Below, piece after piece: positions 1 to 8,500 of a stretch of 38,379 bases of DNA. Location: positions 1 through 38,379 of IMG/VR virus record IMGVR_UViG_3300043399_000021. One strand, given 5' to 3'. Both the position numbers and the translations under genes were made by a program. This DNA is from a virus. Below the pieces are notes generated by a model. It did not search any database, was not told the DNA's origin, and was given only the letters and a program-made list of their open reading frames with translations. Each line of letters starts with the position of its first letter. The first letter of the stretch is position 1.

Positions 1-208
1 TGATGTGATGGCAGGAAAAGCAAAAGAACGTGCCACTAGACTTATCCACCTCACCAGCAGGTGAGCGTGAGTTATTATGGAAGGGGCAGAAGATAATGTA
101 GTCCGAATCTACTTCAGACTCAATATCTACACCTGCTCCTGTGAGAACTCTTTTAATTTGCTCTTGTGTGAAGGTATTGCTCGTGTTTCGTCTATTCCTG
201 ATATCCAT
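1..208 (-). CDS. DNA primase, CHC2 zinc-finger type, N-terminal part (runs off left edge)
   Basis: Reading the minus strand from the ATG at 208 gives 69 codons beginning MDIRNRRNTSN that stay open to the window edge. The fragment holds a complete CHC2 zinc ribbon: Cys41-x2-His44 in the string YIIFCPFHNN, then Cys63-x2-Cys66 in GTFFCFSCHH. This is the template-DNA-binding zinc domain at the N-terminus of DnaG-type primases, which make RNA primers at the fork. The TOPRIM catalytic domain should lie beyond the edge. The gene follows the helicase and a small gene, which fits a replication module. It overlaps the last 82 bases of the 108-residue gene in another frame. No strong Shine-Dalgarno is visible, only a GGAAAG about 11 bases upstream, so the overlap may matter for translational coupling. 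The zinc motif makes the identification firm. The exact start is less certain. Confidence 0.85.
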   Translation of the reverse strand, partial: MDIRNRRNTSNTFTQEQIKRVLTGAGVDIESEVDSDYIIFCPFHNNSRSPAGEVDKSSGTFFCFSCHHI

Positions 209-453
209 TGTGCTTTTTTCTTTCCTACGTATACTCCATATAATGAGATTGTAAATTCGAATACTTTTCTTTTGTGGTCAAAACTGATTGTGAAGTCTGG
301 ATTAATATCTAGTCTTTGTACATACCCTGTCAAAACCATCTCTGTCTTGAGTAGTCGGATGTATTCTTCTTTTAGTCTGACAATTGCCGAATCGTCATAA
401 ATTACTCCGTCTAGCCCAAATCGTTTGATAGGTTTGTGGTGATAGTTTTGCAT
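127..453 (-). CDS. Hypothetical protein, 108 aa, between helicase and primase
   Basis: I do not recognise a function. The product is a small basic-acidic mixed protein (MQNYHHKPIKRFGLDG...) with a predicted helix around residues 22-40 (rich in K, E, R, L) followed by alternating hydrophobic strands such as FTISFDHKRKVFEFTISLYG. It has no signal peptide or membrane segment. It lies 12 bases after the helicase stop, and its 3' end overlaps the primase start by 82 bases. Its start has no Shine-Dalgarno sequence, but a TATAAT box lies 5 bases upstream, so it may be leaderless. Placement between helicase and primase suggests a replication accessory role by association only. The alternative, that only the primase frame is real here, is less likely because the reading frame is open from just after the helicase. 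Confidence 0.65.
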   Translation of the reverse strand: MQNYHHKPIKRFGLDGVIYDDSAIVRLKEEYIRLLKTEMVLTGYVQRLDINPDFTISFDHKRKVFEFTISLYGVYVGKKKAQWISGIDETRAIPSHKSKLKEFSQEQV

Positions 454-458
454 ACCCC

Positions 459-464
459 ATTATA
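459..464 (-). promoter_or_regulatory. -10 box TATAAT before the 108-aa gene
   Basis: The minus strand reads AGTTATAAT, overlapping the helicase stop region. The -14 G of an extended -10 is kept but the -15 T is not. Only 5 bases separate the hexamer from the ATG at 453, and no Shine-Dalgarno is present. This is the weakest member of the promoter set in the window. Confidence 0.35.
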
Positions 465-465
465 A

Positions 466-1686
466 CTAGTTATCTTCGAAATCCTTGTATCGATACATAC
501 CCTTGTCAAAATCAGTCTCAATAAAGAACTCGCCCATAAAGCCGTTTCGGTTCTTACGGAAGACACACTCAATAATGTCTGAGTTTGCTCCACGACCAAG
601 TGCAAGCACCCAGTCAGCATCGTAGGCAATCTGGCGTGACCAAGCAGTTTGTCCCAATGTAGGAACAGTATCCAGCTTGTTAACATCGTCTGGTGTGGCT
701 GACGAGATAGCAATGATTGGAATCTCCTCGCTAATAGCCATAAGCTTTAGTTCACGAGATAGGTTCTTCATACGTACCGTCTCGTTATCAGCCTTCTGGT
801 TAGGCGACATAAGTTGCAGGTAGTCTACAATAATGAAGTCAGGCTTGTACTGATCGATCTTACCTCGCAGAACTGATGGCGTAACTTCTCCACCAGAATC
901 GTTTGAGATGATGTGGAACTCTGGCTTGCCCTGCAGATTCTTCTGATGCCAAGACTTGAGCATGTCTAGCTCAACTTGACCAGAAGATAGCTTGCGGTGA
1001 GACCAAAGACCATCGCCCATGATTGTAAAAACACGGTTACGAACCTCCGTCTCTGACATCTCAAGACTGATAACCATAGGCGACTTGCCCTGTCTCCACG
1101 CCTGTACTGCAAAGTAAAGCGAGAGCCACGACTTACCAATACCTGGATAGGCAAGGAATACGCCTAGCTGTCCTGGCATGATACCTGCAGGAAGATAGTT
1201 GTCGAATCCTGGAAGACCAGTCTTGATACCTGTGACACCAAGCTCTGCTTGCTCTTGCACCTGACGATAGTATGCAAGTGCCGAATCAATGTCTGTCACA
1301 TCAATATCACGAATAGCAGAGGTATTCTTCTTAAGCTCTGAAGTCTTTGTAATAAGGTCTTCTAGTGCTTCTAGACCTTGCCCAGACTGAACGTCCGCAG
1401 CAGCATTGCGAATAATGTCCTTAAGGTTATCATTAAGGTATTCTGCCTGTAGTTCATCAAGGTGATGCTTGGTCGCACCTACCCCAGCGACTGGCTCAAA
1501 GTCACGAAACTTCTCAATGACAAGACTGGTGGGCGGAACTGTGCCATTGTTCTCAAAATAGTTGCGGATAAAGTTCCAGACATCATTATGTGTTCGTAGA
1601 AGGTTGTCTACGTTTGCCTGAAGCAGTACGTGTACCTGCTTGTCCTCTAGGACTGCGGAGATTACCTTTGATTCGATGTTACTCAT
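466..1686 (-). CDS. Replicative DNA helicase, DnaB-like
   Basis: The 406-residue product is a RecA-fold hexameric helicase that would unwind DNA ahead of the phage fork. A small N-terminal helical domain (about residues 1-115) and linker precede the ATPase core (about 145-406). Walker A is AYPGIGKS at 179-186 and Walker B is IIVDYLQL at about 285-292. An arginine-finger-like segment FRKNRNG lies at 376-382. VISLEMSETEVRNR at about 205-218 matches the DnaB H1a region. It is shorter than typical bacterial DnaB (about 450-470 residues), mostly because of a reduced N-terminus, as is common for phage helicases. The ATG overlaps the end of the preceding gene by 8 bases, with AAGGA upstream, implying translational coupling. 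The primase start lies just downstream, so helicase and primase are co-transcribed. Confidence 0.93.
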   Translation of the reverse strand: MSNIESKVISAVLEDKQVHVLLQANVDNLLRTHNDVWNFIRNYFENNGTVPPTSLVIEKFRDFEPVAGVGATKHHLDELQAEYLNDNLKDIIRNAAADVQSGQGLEALEDLITKTSELKKNTSAIRDIDVTDIDSALAYYRQVQEQAELGVTGIKTGLPGFDNYLPAGIMPGQLGVFLAYPGIGKSWLSLYFAVQAWRQGKSPMVISLEMSETEVRNRVFTIMGDGLWSHRKLSSGQVELDMLKSWHQKNLQGKPEFHIISNDSGGEVTPSVLRGKIDQYKPDFIIVDYLQLMSPNQKADNETVRMKNLSRELKLMAISEEIPIIAISSATPDDVNKLDTVPTLGQTAWSRQIAYDADWVLALGRGANSDIIECVFRKNRNGFMGEFFIETDFDKGMYRYKDFEDN

Positions 1687-1987
1687 TCAGCCATTCCTTT
1701 GCTTTCTTTCTACGAGCCGCTCGTTCCTCAAGATCCTGTCGGAGTTGGTCACGAGCAATGATTAGTGATTCTGCATAATTTGCGAAGTATTTCCATGTTG
1801 GCGTTTCTGCAACGTCAAAGTAGTACTCAAGTAGGTCGTAGCAGTATGGCAAGCCGTATGACTCAATGAGTGCATCGGCTGACCATTGCTCAACGTTAAG
1901 GTTTAGTAGTGGCTTCTTCTCATGCTTTACGACATAAAGCTTGGAGTACCTTGAGAGCAAAGCCATACGGTCTTTGCGGTCTGCCAT
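1679..1987 (-). CDS. Hypothetical protein, 102 aa, directly upstream of helicase
   Basis: This small, mostly helical, charged protein begins MADRKDRMALLSRYSKLY and ends in a strongly basic-acidic helix with EERAARRKKAKEW. A hydrophobic/aromatic centre (LPYCYDLLEYYFDV, then TWKYFANYAESL) suggests a compact helical fold. There is no catalytic motif, membrane span or signal peptide. Its start overlaps the stop of the 69-aa gene (TAATG), and its own stop overlaps the helicase start by 8 bases, so the three are translated as one coupled unit. Tight coupling to a DnaB-like helicase makes a helicase loader or replisome accessory role attractive. That is inference from position alone, and I see no DnaC-like ATPase motif. 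Confidence 0.75.
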   Translation of the reverse strand: MADRKDRMALLSRYSKLYVVKHEKKPLLNLNVEQWSADALIESYGLPYCYDLLEYYFDVAETPTWKYFANYAESLIIARDQLRQDLEERAARRKKAKEWLNE

Positions 1988-2196
1988 TACTTACTGTCGA
2001 TCTCTGACGAAGCTTCACGTACCTTTTCTGCAAGCTTCTCTTCTACGAATGCGTAGACTCGCTCAAAGGCTTCGTTTGCACTTTCACCGTCACGGCGTGT
2101 ATCGACTACCCCAAGGTCTACACGCAAGGACTGAAAGTTGCCCAGATTAAGCGTATACCCAAGAGTAACGCTGATTTTTGTGTTATCGTTTTCCAT
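1987..2196 (-). CDS. Hypothetical protein, 69 aa
   Basis: The product is short and acidic, beginning MENDNTKISVTLGYTLNLG. The first half alternates hydrophobic residues as a beta-hairpin would (KISVTLGYTLNL, then LRVDLGVV). The second half is a single amphipathic helix with ANEAFERVYAFVEEKLAEKVREA. A strong Shine-Dalgarno (AAGGAGA, 3 bases before the ATG) supports this start. The stop codon overlaps the next start (TAATG). I do not recognise a function. The strand-then-helix layout and the position at the head of the helicase group suggest a small replication or DNA-binding accessory protein, with low certainty. Confidence 0.72.
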   Translation of the reverse strand: MENDNTKISVTLGYTLNLGNFQSLRVDLGVVDTRRDGESANEAFERVYAFVEEKLAEKVREASSEIDSK

Positions 2197-2211
2197 GTCT
2201 CTCCTTATGGA

Positions 2212-2748
2212 CTAAATAGATTCTGACCAAACAGGCACGAATCGCCCATCGTCAGTTCTCGTATATGTCAGTATACCATCTCCCATACGTCTTGTCAACT
2301 CTTGTCTGGAAGGTGTTATATCGTTTGTAATGAGTCGATCTTTTCTTGGTCGTCCCATATGGTAGGTAGCAAGTATATCACGAATATCGTGTACCTGCGA
2401 TTCTGAGTAGTAGCACCTGACTTGCCATGCTCTTTCTCCACCTTTTTGTGCTCCCATTGGTTCTGGGATAATGCCACGTTTCATGAGGCTTGGCATATAT
2501 TTTCTGTGACGATTAACAAGTTTAGCTACCTCGCCAACTGTATAGGCTCGTTCACGATTTTTCTTAAAGTCACCGACGAGGCAACTTTCTATTTGGTCTT
2601 TTGTAATGTTGTACAAAGACATAATTCCATTAGATTTGCTCAAGTGGTGGATTCTAACCAGATCTCCATTAAGAAACCAGATCTTTTTGCTACCAGGAAT
2701 TACTGGGGCTGAGTTATAGGCTTCACGATCAAAACCTGGTGATGGCAT
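2212..2748 (-). CDS. Helix-turn-helix DNA-binding protein, MerR/excisionase-like
   Basis: The 178-residue product has a winged-helix-turn-helix-like core at about residues 68-125: AYTVGEVAKLVNRHRKYM is the MerR/excisionase pattern in which GEVAKL forms the first helix and the following helix reads DNA. A GRPRKDR stretch at 132-138 resembles an AT-hook core and would contact the minor groove. The N-terminal 65 residues (WFLNGDLVRIHHLSKSNG...) are unassigned and may sense a ligand or bind a partner. The gene starts by TAATG overlap with a baseplate gene and is followed 15 bases later by the replication-side small genes. It therefore sits at the border between structural and replication modules, where a transcription regulator or replication-initiation protein would make sense. 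Its target is unknown. Confidence 0.8.
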   Translation of the reverse strand: MPSPGFDREAYNSAPVIPGSKKIWFLNGDLVRIHHLSKSNGIMSLYNITKDQIESCLVGDFKKNRERAYTVGEVAKLVNRHRKYMPSLMKRGIIPEPMGAQKGGERAWQVRCYYSESQVHDIRDILATYHMGRPRKDRLITNDITPSRQELTRRMGDGILTYTRTDDGRFVPVWSESI

Positions 2749-3194
2749 TAGACTGGGACACCAATAGCGACAATGTGTACACCAACAGCTGCGTTACCAG
2801 TTACGTTAAAGTTTACGATACCCTCAATTCTAGAAGTTGTAACGCTACTCAATGTTACAGAGACATTCTTTCCAGATGTTGAGTTGTTAATGTTTACTGG
2901 TGTAACAGAAACAATTGGTGGATACTTAAACTGGGTAACAAAGTCATAGGTAAATGCCTTTGTATTACCTGCGTTAACGCTTGCATTGTTTGCAACTTCC
3001 TTGTACCCACCAACCATCTTGACTTCTGAAGCCTTTAGTGTTGTCTTAATTGCTGAGTTGGGATCGTCAATAACAGCTGATGTTGCACCACGATTGGCGA
3101 CAATCTCAAATAGTTCATTGATTGCTGTTGCAATGCTTGCAATGTATGAAAGGTCTAGTGGTTGACCCTGTTGTGGAATAGTAATCTTAGCCAT
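2748..3194 (-). CDS. Small tail/baseplate-associated protein, 148 aa
   Basis: The product starts MAKITIPQQGQPLDLSYIA, with an N-terminal helix (about 13-34) followed by a beta-rich C-terminal half full of Ser, Thr, Val and Asn (VSVTLSSVTTSRIEGIVNF...). This composition is typical of small peripheral baseplate or fibre proteins that trimerise by their N-terminus. There is no signal peptide or enzyme motif. It follows the fibronectin-like 159-aa gene. Its start lacks a Shine-Dalgarno, but TATAAT lies 7 bases upstream, so a leaderless transcript is likely. Its stop overlaps the start of the helix-turn-helix gene. The structural role is inferred from composition and position. Confidence 0.7.
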   Translation of the reverse strand: MAKITIPQQGQPLDLSYIASIATAINELFEIVANRGATSAVIDDPNSAIKTTLKASEVKMVGGYKEVANNASVNAGNTKAFTYDFVTQFKYPPIVSVTPVNINNSTSGKNVSVTLSSVTTSRIEGIVNFNVTGNAAVGVHIVAIGVPV

Positions 3195-3201
3195 AGTAAC
3201 T

Positions 3202-3207
3202 ATTATA
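3202..3207 (-). promoter_or_regulatory. -10 box TATAAT before the 148-aa gene (leaderless candidate)
   Basis: The minus strand reads GTGTATAAT, overlapping the stop codon of the upstream gene. Seven bases separate the hexamer from the ATG at 3194, so a transcript starting 7-8 bases downstream of the box would begin at the ATG. No Shine-Dalgarno is present. The TG is one base too close for a classical extended -10. Confidence 0.45.
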
Positions 3208-3682
3208 CACTAACATCGATTGGTTCGCTTGTTTTATAAAGGACAAGATCTGCGTTATACCCCTTGGTTGGCGTTGGAACCTGTACGACTGCATCAATCT
3301 GGATTACGCCAGATGGAATAACTAGGTTAAAAATTGTGTTTACAGATGTTGCAAGGTAGGTCCACTGATAGTCAGCAACGGTTCCTGTGTATGCCAGCTT
3401 TAAATATACATCATATTGCGTTATACCATTTTGAGCCTGTGGCTCCCAAACAAGCGTTAACTGTTTGCTAGTTCCAATATCGGAGACACTTGCAAGAATA
3501 AAATCTTGATTTAAAACTAGATCATTTGTTTTTTGCATAAAATAGAATGGAGACCATGCAGAAAATCTGTTTCTGTCGTCAGATACCACTCTATACCTTA
3601 GAGTATAGCCTTCTTCTACCGCACCAAAAGCTGGAAGATCGTTTGCAGAAATCCTAACCTTTTTAATGTTAAGGTCTGACAC
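3203..3682 (-). CDS. Baseplate/minor tail protein with fibronectin-III-like fold
   Basis: The 159-residue product has a beta-sandwich pattern: YTLRYRVVSDDRNRFSAWSP at the N-terminus is the kind of strand seen in fibronectin-III-like modules of phage tails, followed by LTLVWEPQAQNGITQYDVYL, where the W-x-P and Y-D-V-Y residues mark successive strands. It starts at a GTG that overlaps the previous stop (TAGTG), with GGAGGAGA upstream as Shine-Dalgarno. Such modules usually decorate the baseplate or aid contact with host surface carbohydrate. The fold is inferred from residue pattern. The location after the 1475-aa hub and the 456-aa protein supports a peripheral baseplate role. Confidence 0.72.
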   Translation of the reverse strand: MSDLNIKKVRISANDLPAFGAVEEGYTLRYRVVSDDRNRFSAWSPFYFMQKTNDLVLNQDFILASVSDIGTSKQLTLVWEPQAQNGITQYDVYLKLAYTGTVADYQWTYLATSVNTIFNLVIPSGVIQIDAVVQVPTPTKGYNADLVLYKTSEPIDVSV

Positions 3683-5052
3683 TAGCTTTCTCCTCCAATT
3701 GTTGCACCAACATCCATCGCAAACCTAAACTCAATAACATTTGTCGTGTTTGCATTTTTTGTGATTGGCTGAGCAAAAACTGTTGTTCCAGTTGCATTTA
3801 CAATTGGAGAATATGCAACAAGACCGTATAGGGCATTTGGTGTAGAAGTATTTTCTAACCTAATACCATCAAGAACTACTAGATAGTTTGATGTTGGAGC
3901 ATTTGCGGTTGCTCCAGTAATACCTGTGACAGTAGTGGCGGCTACCTTAAATTTTGTTCCATCTGTGCTTACCTCCAAAATCTTTGACCCAATTCCAGTA
4001 CCTGTAACATTTGTTAGTGTTACCTGCGATCCAACAGCAAATCCATGCTTTGTTGTTCCAGTTGTAAACTCAACCTTTCCATCTGTAACAGAAGAATTTG
4101 CAGTTATAGAGTATGTCTGTCTAACAGAAGCAAAAATTCTTGCTGTATTTACTGAGTCCCATGTAAAACCATTTTCTTTGCCCTTTAGGTTTCCAAGATT
4201 TGTGCTTATTACCTTATATCTACCAGCTGAAAAATCAGTTTCGTTAATATCAATTCTTGCAAGAAGTGCAGACTCTGACTCTGATGAAATAAACTCAATC
4301 ATTAGTCTTACAGACTCTGGGTCGTCGTCATTTAGATTTTTATTAATTACAGAAAACGCTGTTTTAATAGAGTCTGTCGAAGAATTTTTGCCAAGTTCTG
4401 AAACAGATATGTCCATGTAGTGAACATGGTTCTCAAGAATTGAGTTTGTGGTAAGAACGTTATTTCCACCGCTCACTCCGATGTCGCACATATTACCAGA
4501 AATAAAAACAGATGCGTCTAAAAATCTCGGAACCTCAAATCTTTCTAGCCTGGTCTCATTACCAAATACACCGTTTGTTGACGAAGCAATAAAGGCTCTT
4601 CCGTCATAATCGTCTTTTATTGATTCCCCATTATTTAATGGCTCAACAACTTGCTCTAGGGCTTCTGCAGTACCAGTATTTGGATCGACTGTATGGAACT
4701 CCCAGTTTTCATTAGTTGAGAATGTAAACAAAACTTTGCTGTCTGACGCACCTGCTGCTGAGTTAGATCCTGCAGAATATACCCCAATTTCTGTGATATC
4801 GTATTTTTCTTCTGAAGGAAGCTCACCGACAAAAACAATCTTAGACACTCCGTCTTCTACAATGTATCCACGAGATACGATTGGTACACGGAACATCTCA
4901 AAATCCATTGATATCTTATTTGAGTAGTCTCCGATATCCAGTGCTGACTCTAGTGGTGTTGCACCGCAACCAACAGCAATGTGTGATGCATATGACGGTG
5001 CTTGACCAATAAGATATTTGGCAAGAATGTTTTTTCCATTTTGTGTAATCAT
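3682..5052 (-). CDS. Minor tail/fibre protein, 456 aa
   Basis: The N-terminus (MITQNGKNILAKYLIGQAPS, then IAVGCGATPLES) is a pattern I associate with actinophage minor tail or fibre proteins that dock to the baseplate. The first 110 residues probably form the attachment domain, including EEKYDITEIGVYS. The rest is beta-rich with many Thr, Ser, Asn and Val, consistent with a fibre shaft or jelly-roll tip (VTLTNVTGTGIG..., then a hydrophobic end). AAGGAAGG 5 bases before the ATG gives the start. It sits in the group of three peripheral tail genes downstream of the baseplate hub. The receptor is not predictable from the sequence. Confidence 0.78.
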   Translation of the reverse strand: MITQNGKNILAKYLIGQAPSYASHIAVGCGATPLESALDIGDYSNKISMDFEMFRVPIVSRGYIVEDGVSKIVFVGELPSEEKYDITEIGVYSAGSNSAAGASDSKVLFTFSTNENWEFHTVDPNTGTAEALEQVVEPLNNGESIKDDYDGRAFIASSTNGVFGNETRLERFEVPRFLDASVFISGNMCDIGVSGGNNVLTTNSILENHVHYMDISVSELGKNSSTDSIKTAFSVINKNLNDDDPESVRLMIEFISSESESALLARIDINETDFSAGRYKVISTNLGNLKGKENGFTWDSVNTARIFASVRQTYSITANSSVTDGKVEFTTGTTKHGFAVGSQVTLTNVTGTGIGSKILEVSTDGTKFKVAATTVTGITGATANAPTSNYLVVLDGIRLENTSTPNALYGLVAYSPIVNATGTTVFAQPITKNANTTNVIEFRFAMDVGATIGGES

Positions 5053-5063
5053 AAGAACCTTCC

Positions 5064-5552
5064 TTAGTATATTGTATCATCAAACAGCTTAGCGTTTGCT
5101 ACAAACTGTACCTCTATCTGAAGATCTGGTGTCATGCCAGTGGTGTTAATGATAATACTTCCAGTTGTTTCGTCTATTTCTACTGGCTCAATGTAGAGTG
5201 GTACATAAGAAGAAAGAGTTAGTGGGTAGTTATTTGTATCATCATCCGCTGTATCTGAATACCCTGCCATTTGATCGATGCTTTGCTGAGGAATTACTCT
5301 AACAACATTTTTAATTTTTGGGAATACAACGTTTGCACTGTTGATAAGATCTGAACGAGAGATTTCGATTAATTCTTCTCCACCAATGTCTTCGAAGATA
5401 AGGTCAGACATTGCGTCTGCAGATGTGCTATTTGGGTCAAAGATGATTAAGTCTGGAGTTGCAACCCTGATTGATTCGCTTGCATCTGTTACAGCAGTTT
5501 CTGATGCAAGATTTGTGCTTGTACTTGTTACGTTATTTTCATTTCTTCCCAC
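5064..5552 (-). CDS. Baseplate-associated hypothetical protein, 162 aa
   Basis: The product is acidic and Asp/Ser/Thr-rich. It begins at a GTG with GAGGTGA 6 bases upstream, and this Shine-Dalgarno lies over the stop of the 1475-aa gene, indicating coupling. The N-terminal 30 residues (NNVTSTSTNLASETAVTDAS) look disordered. A mixed alpha/beta region follows (LIFEDIGGEELIEISRSDLI), then a C-terminal beta domain (YVPLYIEPVEIDETTGSIII) with the feel of a small beta-sandwich. I see no enzyme motif. Because it is coupled to the hub gene, it is probably a structural partner of that protein, perhaps a sheath of the tail tip. This is inference from position. Confidence 0.7.
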   Translation of the reverse strand: MGRNENNVTSTSTNLASETAVTDASESIRVATPDLIIFDPNSTSADAMSDLIFEDIGGEELIEISRSDLINSANVVFPKIKNVVRVIPQQSIDQMAGYSDTADDDTNNYPLTLSSYVPLYIEPVEIDETTGSIIINTTGMTPDLQIEVQFVANAKLFDDTIY

Positions 5553-5553
5553 A

Positions 5554-8500
5554 CTAAATCACCTCACTTAAATAAATAGTCATTGATGGACCATCTACGC
5601 TACGAGAATACTCAATCTGGTAGACAACAAATCTTGATGTTTCTGGAGCCACTTCATCTTTACCATTTACCTTGTAGTGAATGTTTACAATATCTCCAAG
5701 CTGAAGCATTGGGTTGGCAAAGATTTCTAGTCCAGCAGATTTGCGAGGCTTCATGATTTTCTCAATCATCCAGCCCATAAGTTCATTAGCAGCGTCCTGT
5801 GACTGAATGTATGGAGAGTTAAGCGTAAATTCTTTTCTTCCATATGTTAGTCTACTGTTTTTTATATCTTGATAATTCTTTCGTGCTAAGTCTGGGTCAG
5901 TTGTAACAATACCGTTGCTAATTTCTGGATCTGAGAAGTCGCTCTTCTTTGAGAAGTACTCGTCTACAGTTAACTTGTGGTCTGACTGTTGTGTAAACGT
6001 AATTCCCTGAATCCTTAGATAGTTTCCACTTGTCTCGTCAAGATTGAGGGCTGTATCTGTAACATTAAATACTAGGAATTCGGCACGGTAAGCACTTGGC
6101 ATATAGCCAGAGACAACGTATCCCTGCATCTTGTTAAATGTTGGTGAAAGTTTTGAGAACAGTGCAGGGTATGCCTTGTCGTACTTGACATTAAAGTATG
6201 CAGCCTCTCTCATGATTGTTCCAAATTCGTCAAAGTACATGTCGTACTTGGGTGGGTCGAATGAGCTAATTCCAGCAAGGTATGCAGACTGAACAGCCTG
6301 AGACATTGCATAACGCCTAAAGCCTTCTTGTGAACCATTCTCATTGTAAGAAATTACATTTTCTGTTGCTGTGTCTGCAAGGTTGTCTGCATAGTTTGGA
6401 GCAAGAGCATAGATCTTTTCGAACATACACTTAGAAGATCCACGAGTAAATAGTGCAACATTATTGTAGATTGGTTCTGGCTCTTGATCTACTACTCTTG
6501 CAACAATCTGGTTGTTAAGATAAAGGACAAACTCTCTACCCTCACGAATGTCTTGATACTCTACCGCAAGGTCAAACACTGTTGGAGAGTCCTCTCCAGT
6601 AAGTCTGTGCTGACCTGTAAATAGTCCGTCATCAACAAGAATCGGTGCAAAGCCAGACCATAGTACAACTGGAATTGCTTGTTCATCAAGAGTTAGTGTC
6701 CAGGGAATTCCACTTGGGTCTGCCTTTCCAACATTTGTTAGTTTATAATATCCAGGGTGATCTCCGTCATTAATAAGAATTCTGGCATTCTTTGGAATTG
6801 TTTCTTCTGTTCCATCAATTTCGAATCTACCGTTTGTTGATGGGTAAAATGTTCTAGTTAGTTCGTTGTATAAAACGTTCACGGTTTCTTGATCAACACT
6901 GGTGAGATCTGAGAAGTCAGCCTCATAGTCTGAATCTACGTTAAATCCGATCTTGTAGAAAAATACATTTGCTACATCTGTATTGCCAGCTAGATTGGTT
7001 ACGTTGTTATCTGTAAGTGCTGCAATCTCAAAGTAGTATCCACAGTTTGTGACTTCATTGACAAGTACTCCAAGACCTCCAGACGCACCACCAACGCTAG
7101 TATTTTGGTCTGGTGTTGATGGGCTAATGTTGTAGTAGGTTGTAGTTCCTACTGGTGTCTGAATGCGTGAATCGCTGTTGTCTTGCTTACCAACAATACG
7201 CATACGAGTTCCAAAGTGTGTGTACTTATTGTCCATTTCTTTGGCTACATAAGATATGAAGTCAATTGGCTTCGGTGTTGTTTCGAATACTGGACCGTGC
7301 ATGACTAGTGCAGAAGATTGCATTGTTCCAGACTGTGGAGTATACATCTGATTTACATCTGTCTCTGAGTATAGTGTGTCAGATAGGAAGTTTTTGATTA
7401 CAGAGTTTCTGGTTGTAGTTGATGCAATATTGTCATAGTCATAGCCAGCCAAGTATTGATCTGCAGGGCTGATTGTTGTTGGAACTTCTAGTGTTCTATT
7501 GAGCATATACTTAGACTGCATGTCAATACCGCCAACTATTGCACCTGAACCAATCCAGTCAGAATTAGCTGATGCGTTGTGTTCGACAATGCTTGTTCCA
7601 AACTGACCACGACCATGCTTAGCAACAGCACCCTTCTTAAGCACTACGTTGCCAGAGACTTTTTCATAGTATGGTTCTGAGTAGATTCGGATTCGACCAG
7701 TTGGGTAAATCTTTCCATTAAAGGGAACCTTGCTAAAGAAGTTCTGGTACTCTTGTACGCTGCTTATCCATACATCGCCAATTCCATCTACAGTGTACTC
7801 TACGGCATCATACTTGATTACTTCTTTGTTTGCGTAGAAATATCCATTGTAACGAGACATCCAATAAACACCCTCGCCAAGATCGATTACGTTATCGACA
7901 AGCTCTCTATCGTCGTTAACTGATGGAATGTTTGCAGATAGGCTTGTTGCTAGTGGAATTGCAGCCAAAGAGTAGTTTGACTGATTGTTTAGCTCCTCAT
8001 TGATTGACTTGGTGTTTTCGCTACCTGCAACTTCCCAAAGAAGTGCTGGCTTATAGATCCATGTCTTTTCACGGTCAATCAAGCTTGCTTGTCTAATGTT
8101 TCCGTATGAACGCTGAATGTATCGTGAAGAGTAGTCAATACTTCCGTCATTGTATACTTCATTATCTTTATTGGCAACATTCATAATGTTTTCTAGAGCA
8201 TCTACCCCAGTTTTTGGTGAGCCATAAAGTGTAATGTCTGTGGCTCTGTCTGTTGAGCTTGGGAGCATATAGTCTTTTGACATTACGACCAAATTATTGT
8301 TTTCGTCAAAGAACATGGCTGACTGTGTTGATACGGCTAGGTCATTTAAGACCTCTGCCACGCTCTTGTCTGGACCAACAAAGAAGTAGGGAATGATTGG
8401 GTCGTCTTCGTAGATTGGTCTATTGTTTGAGTCTACAAGTGCAACGCCATCTTCGTCTCGCTTTTGCACTCTTTCGAAAACGTAGTTTGAGAACCCAATT

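Noticed and set aside
5067-5072. TATACT box before the 456-aa gene
   Set aside because: It lacks TG at the extended position, lies inside the previous reading frame, and the gene has a strong Shine-Dalgarno, so it is weaker than the listed promoters.
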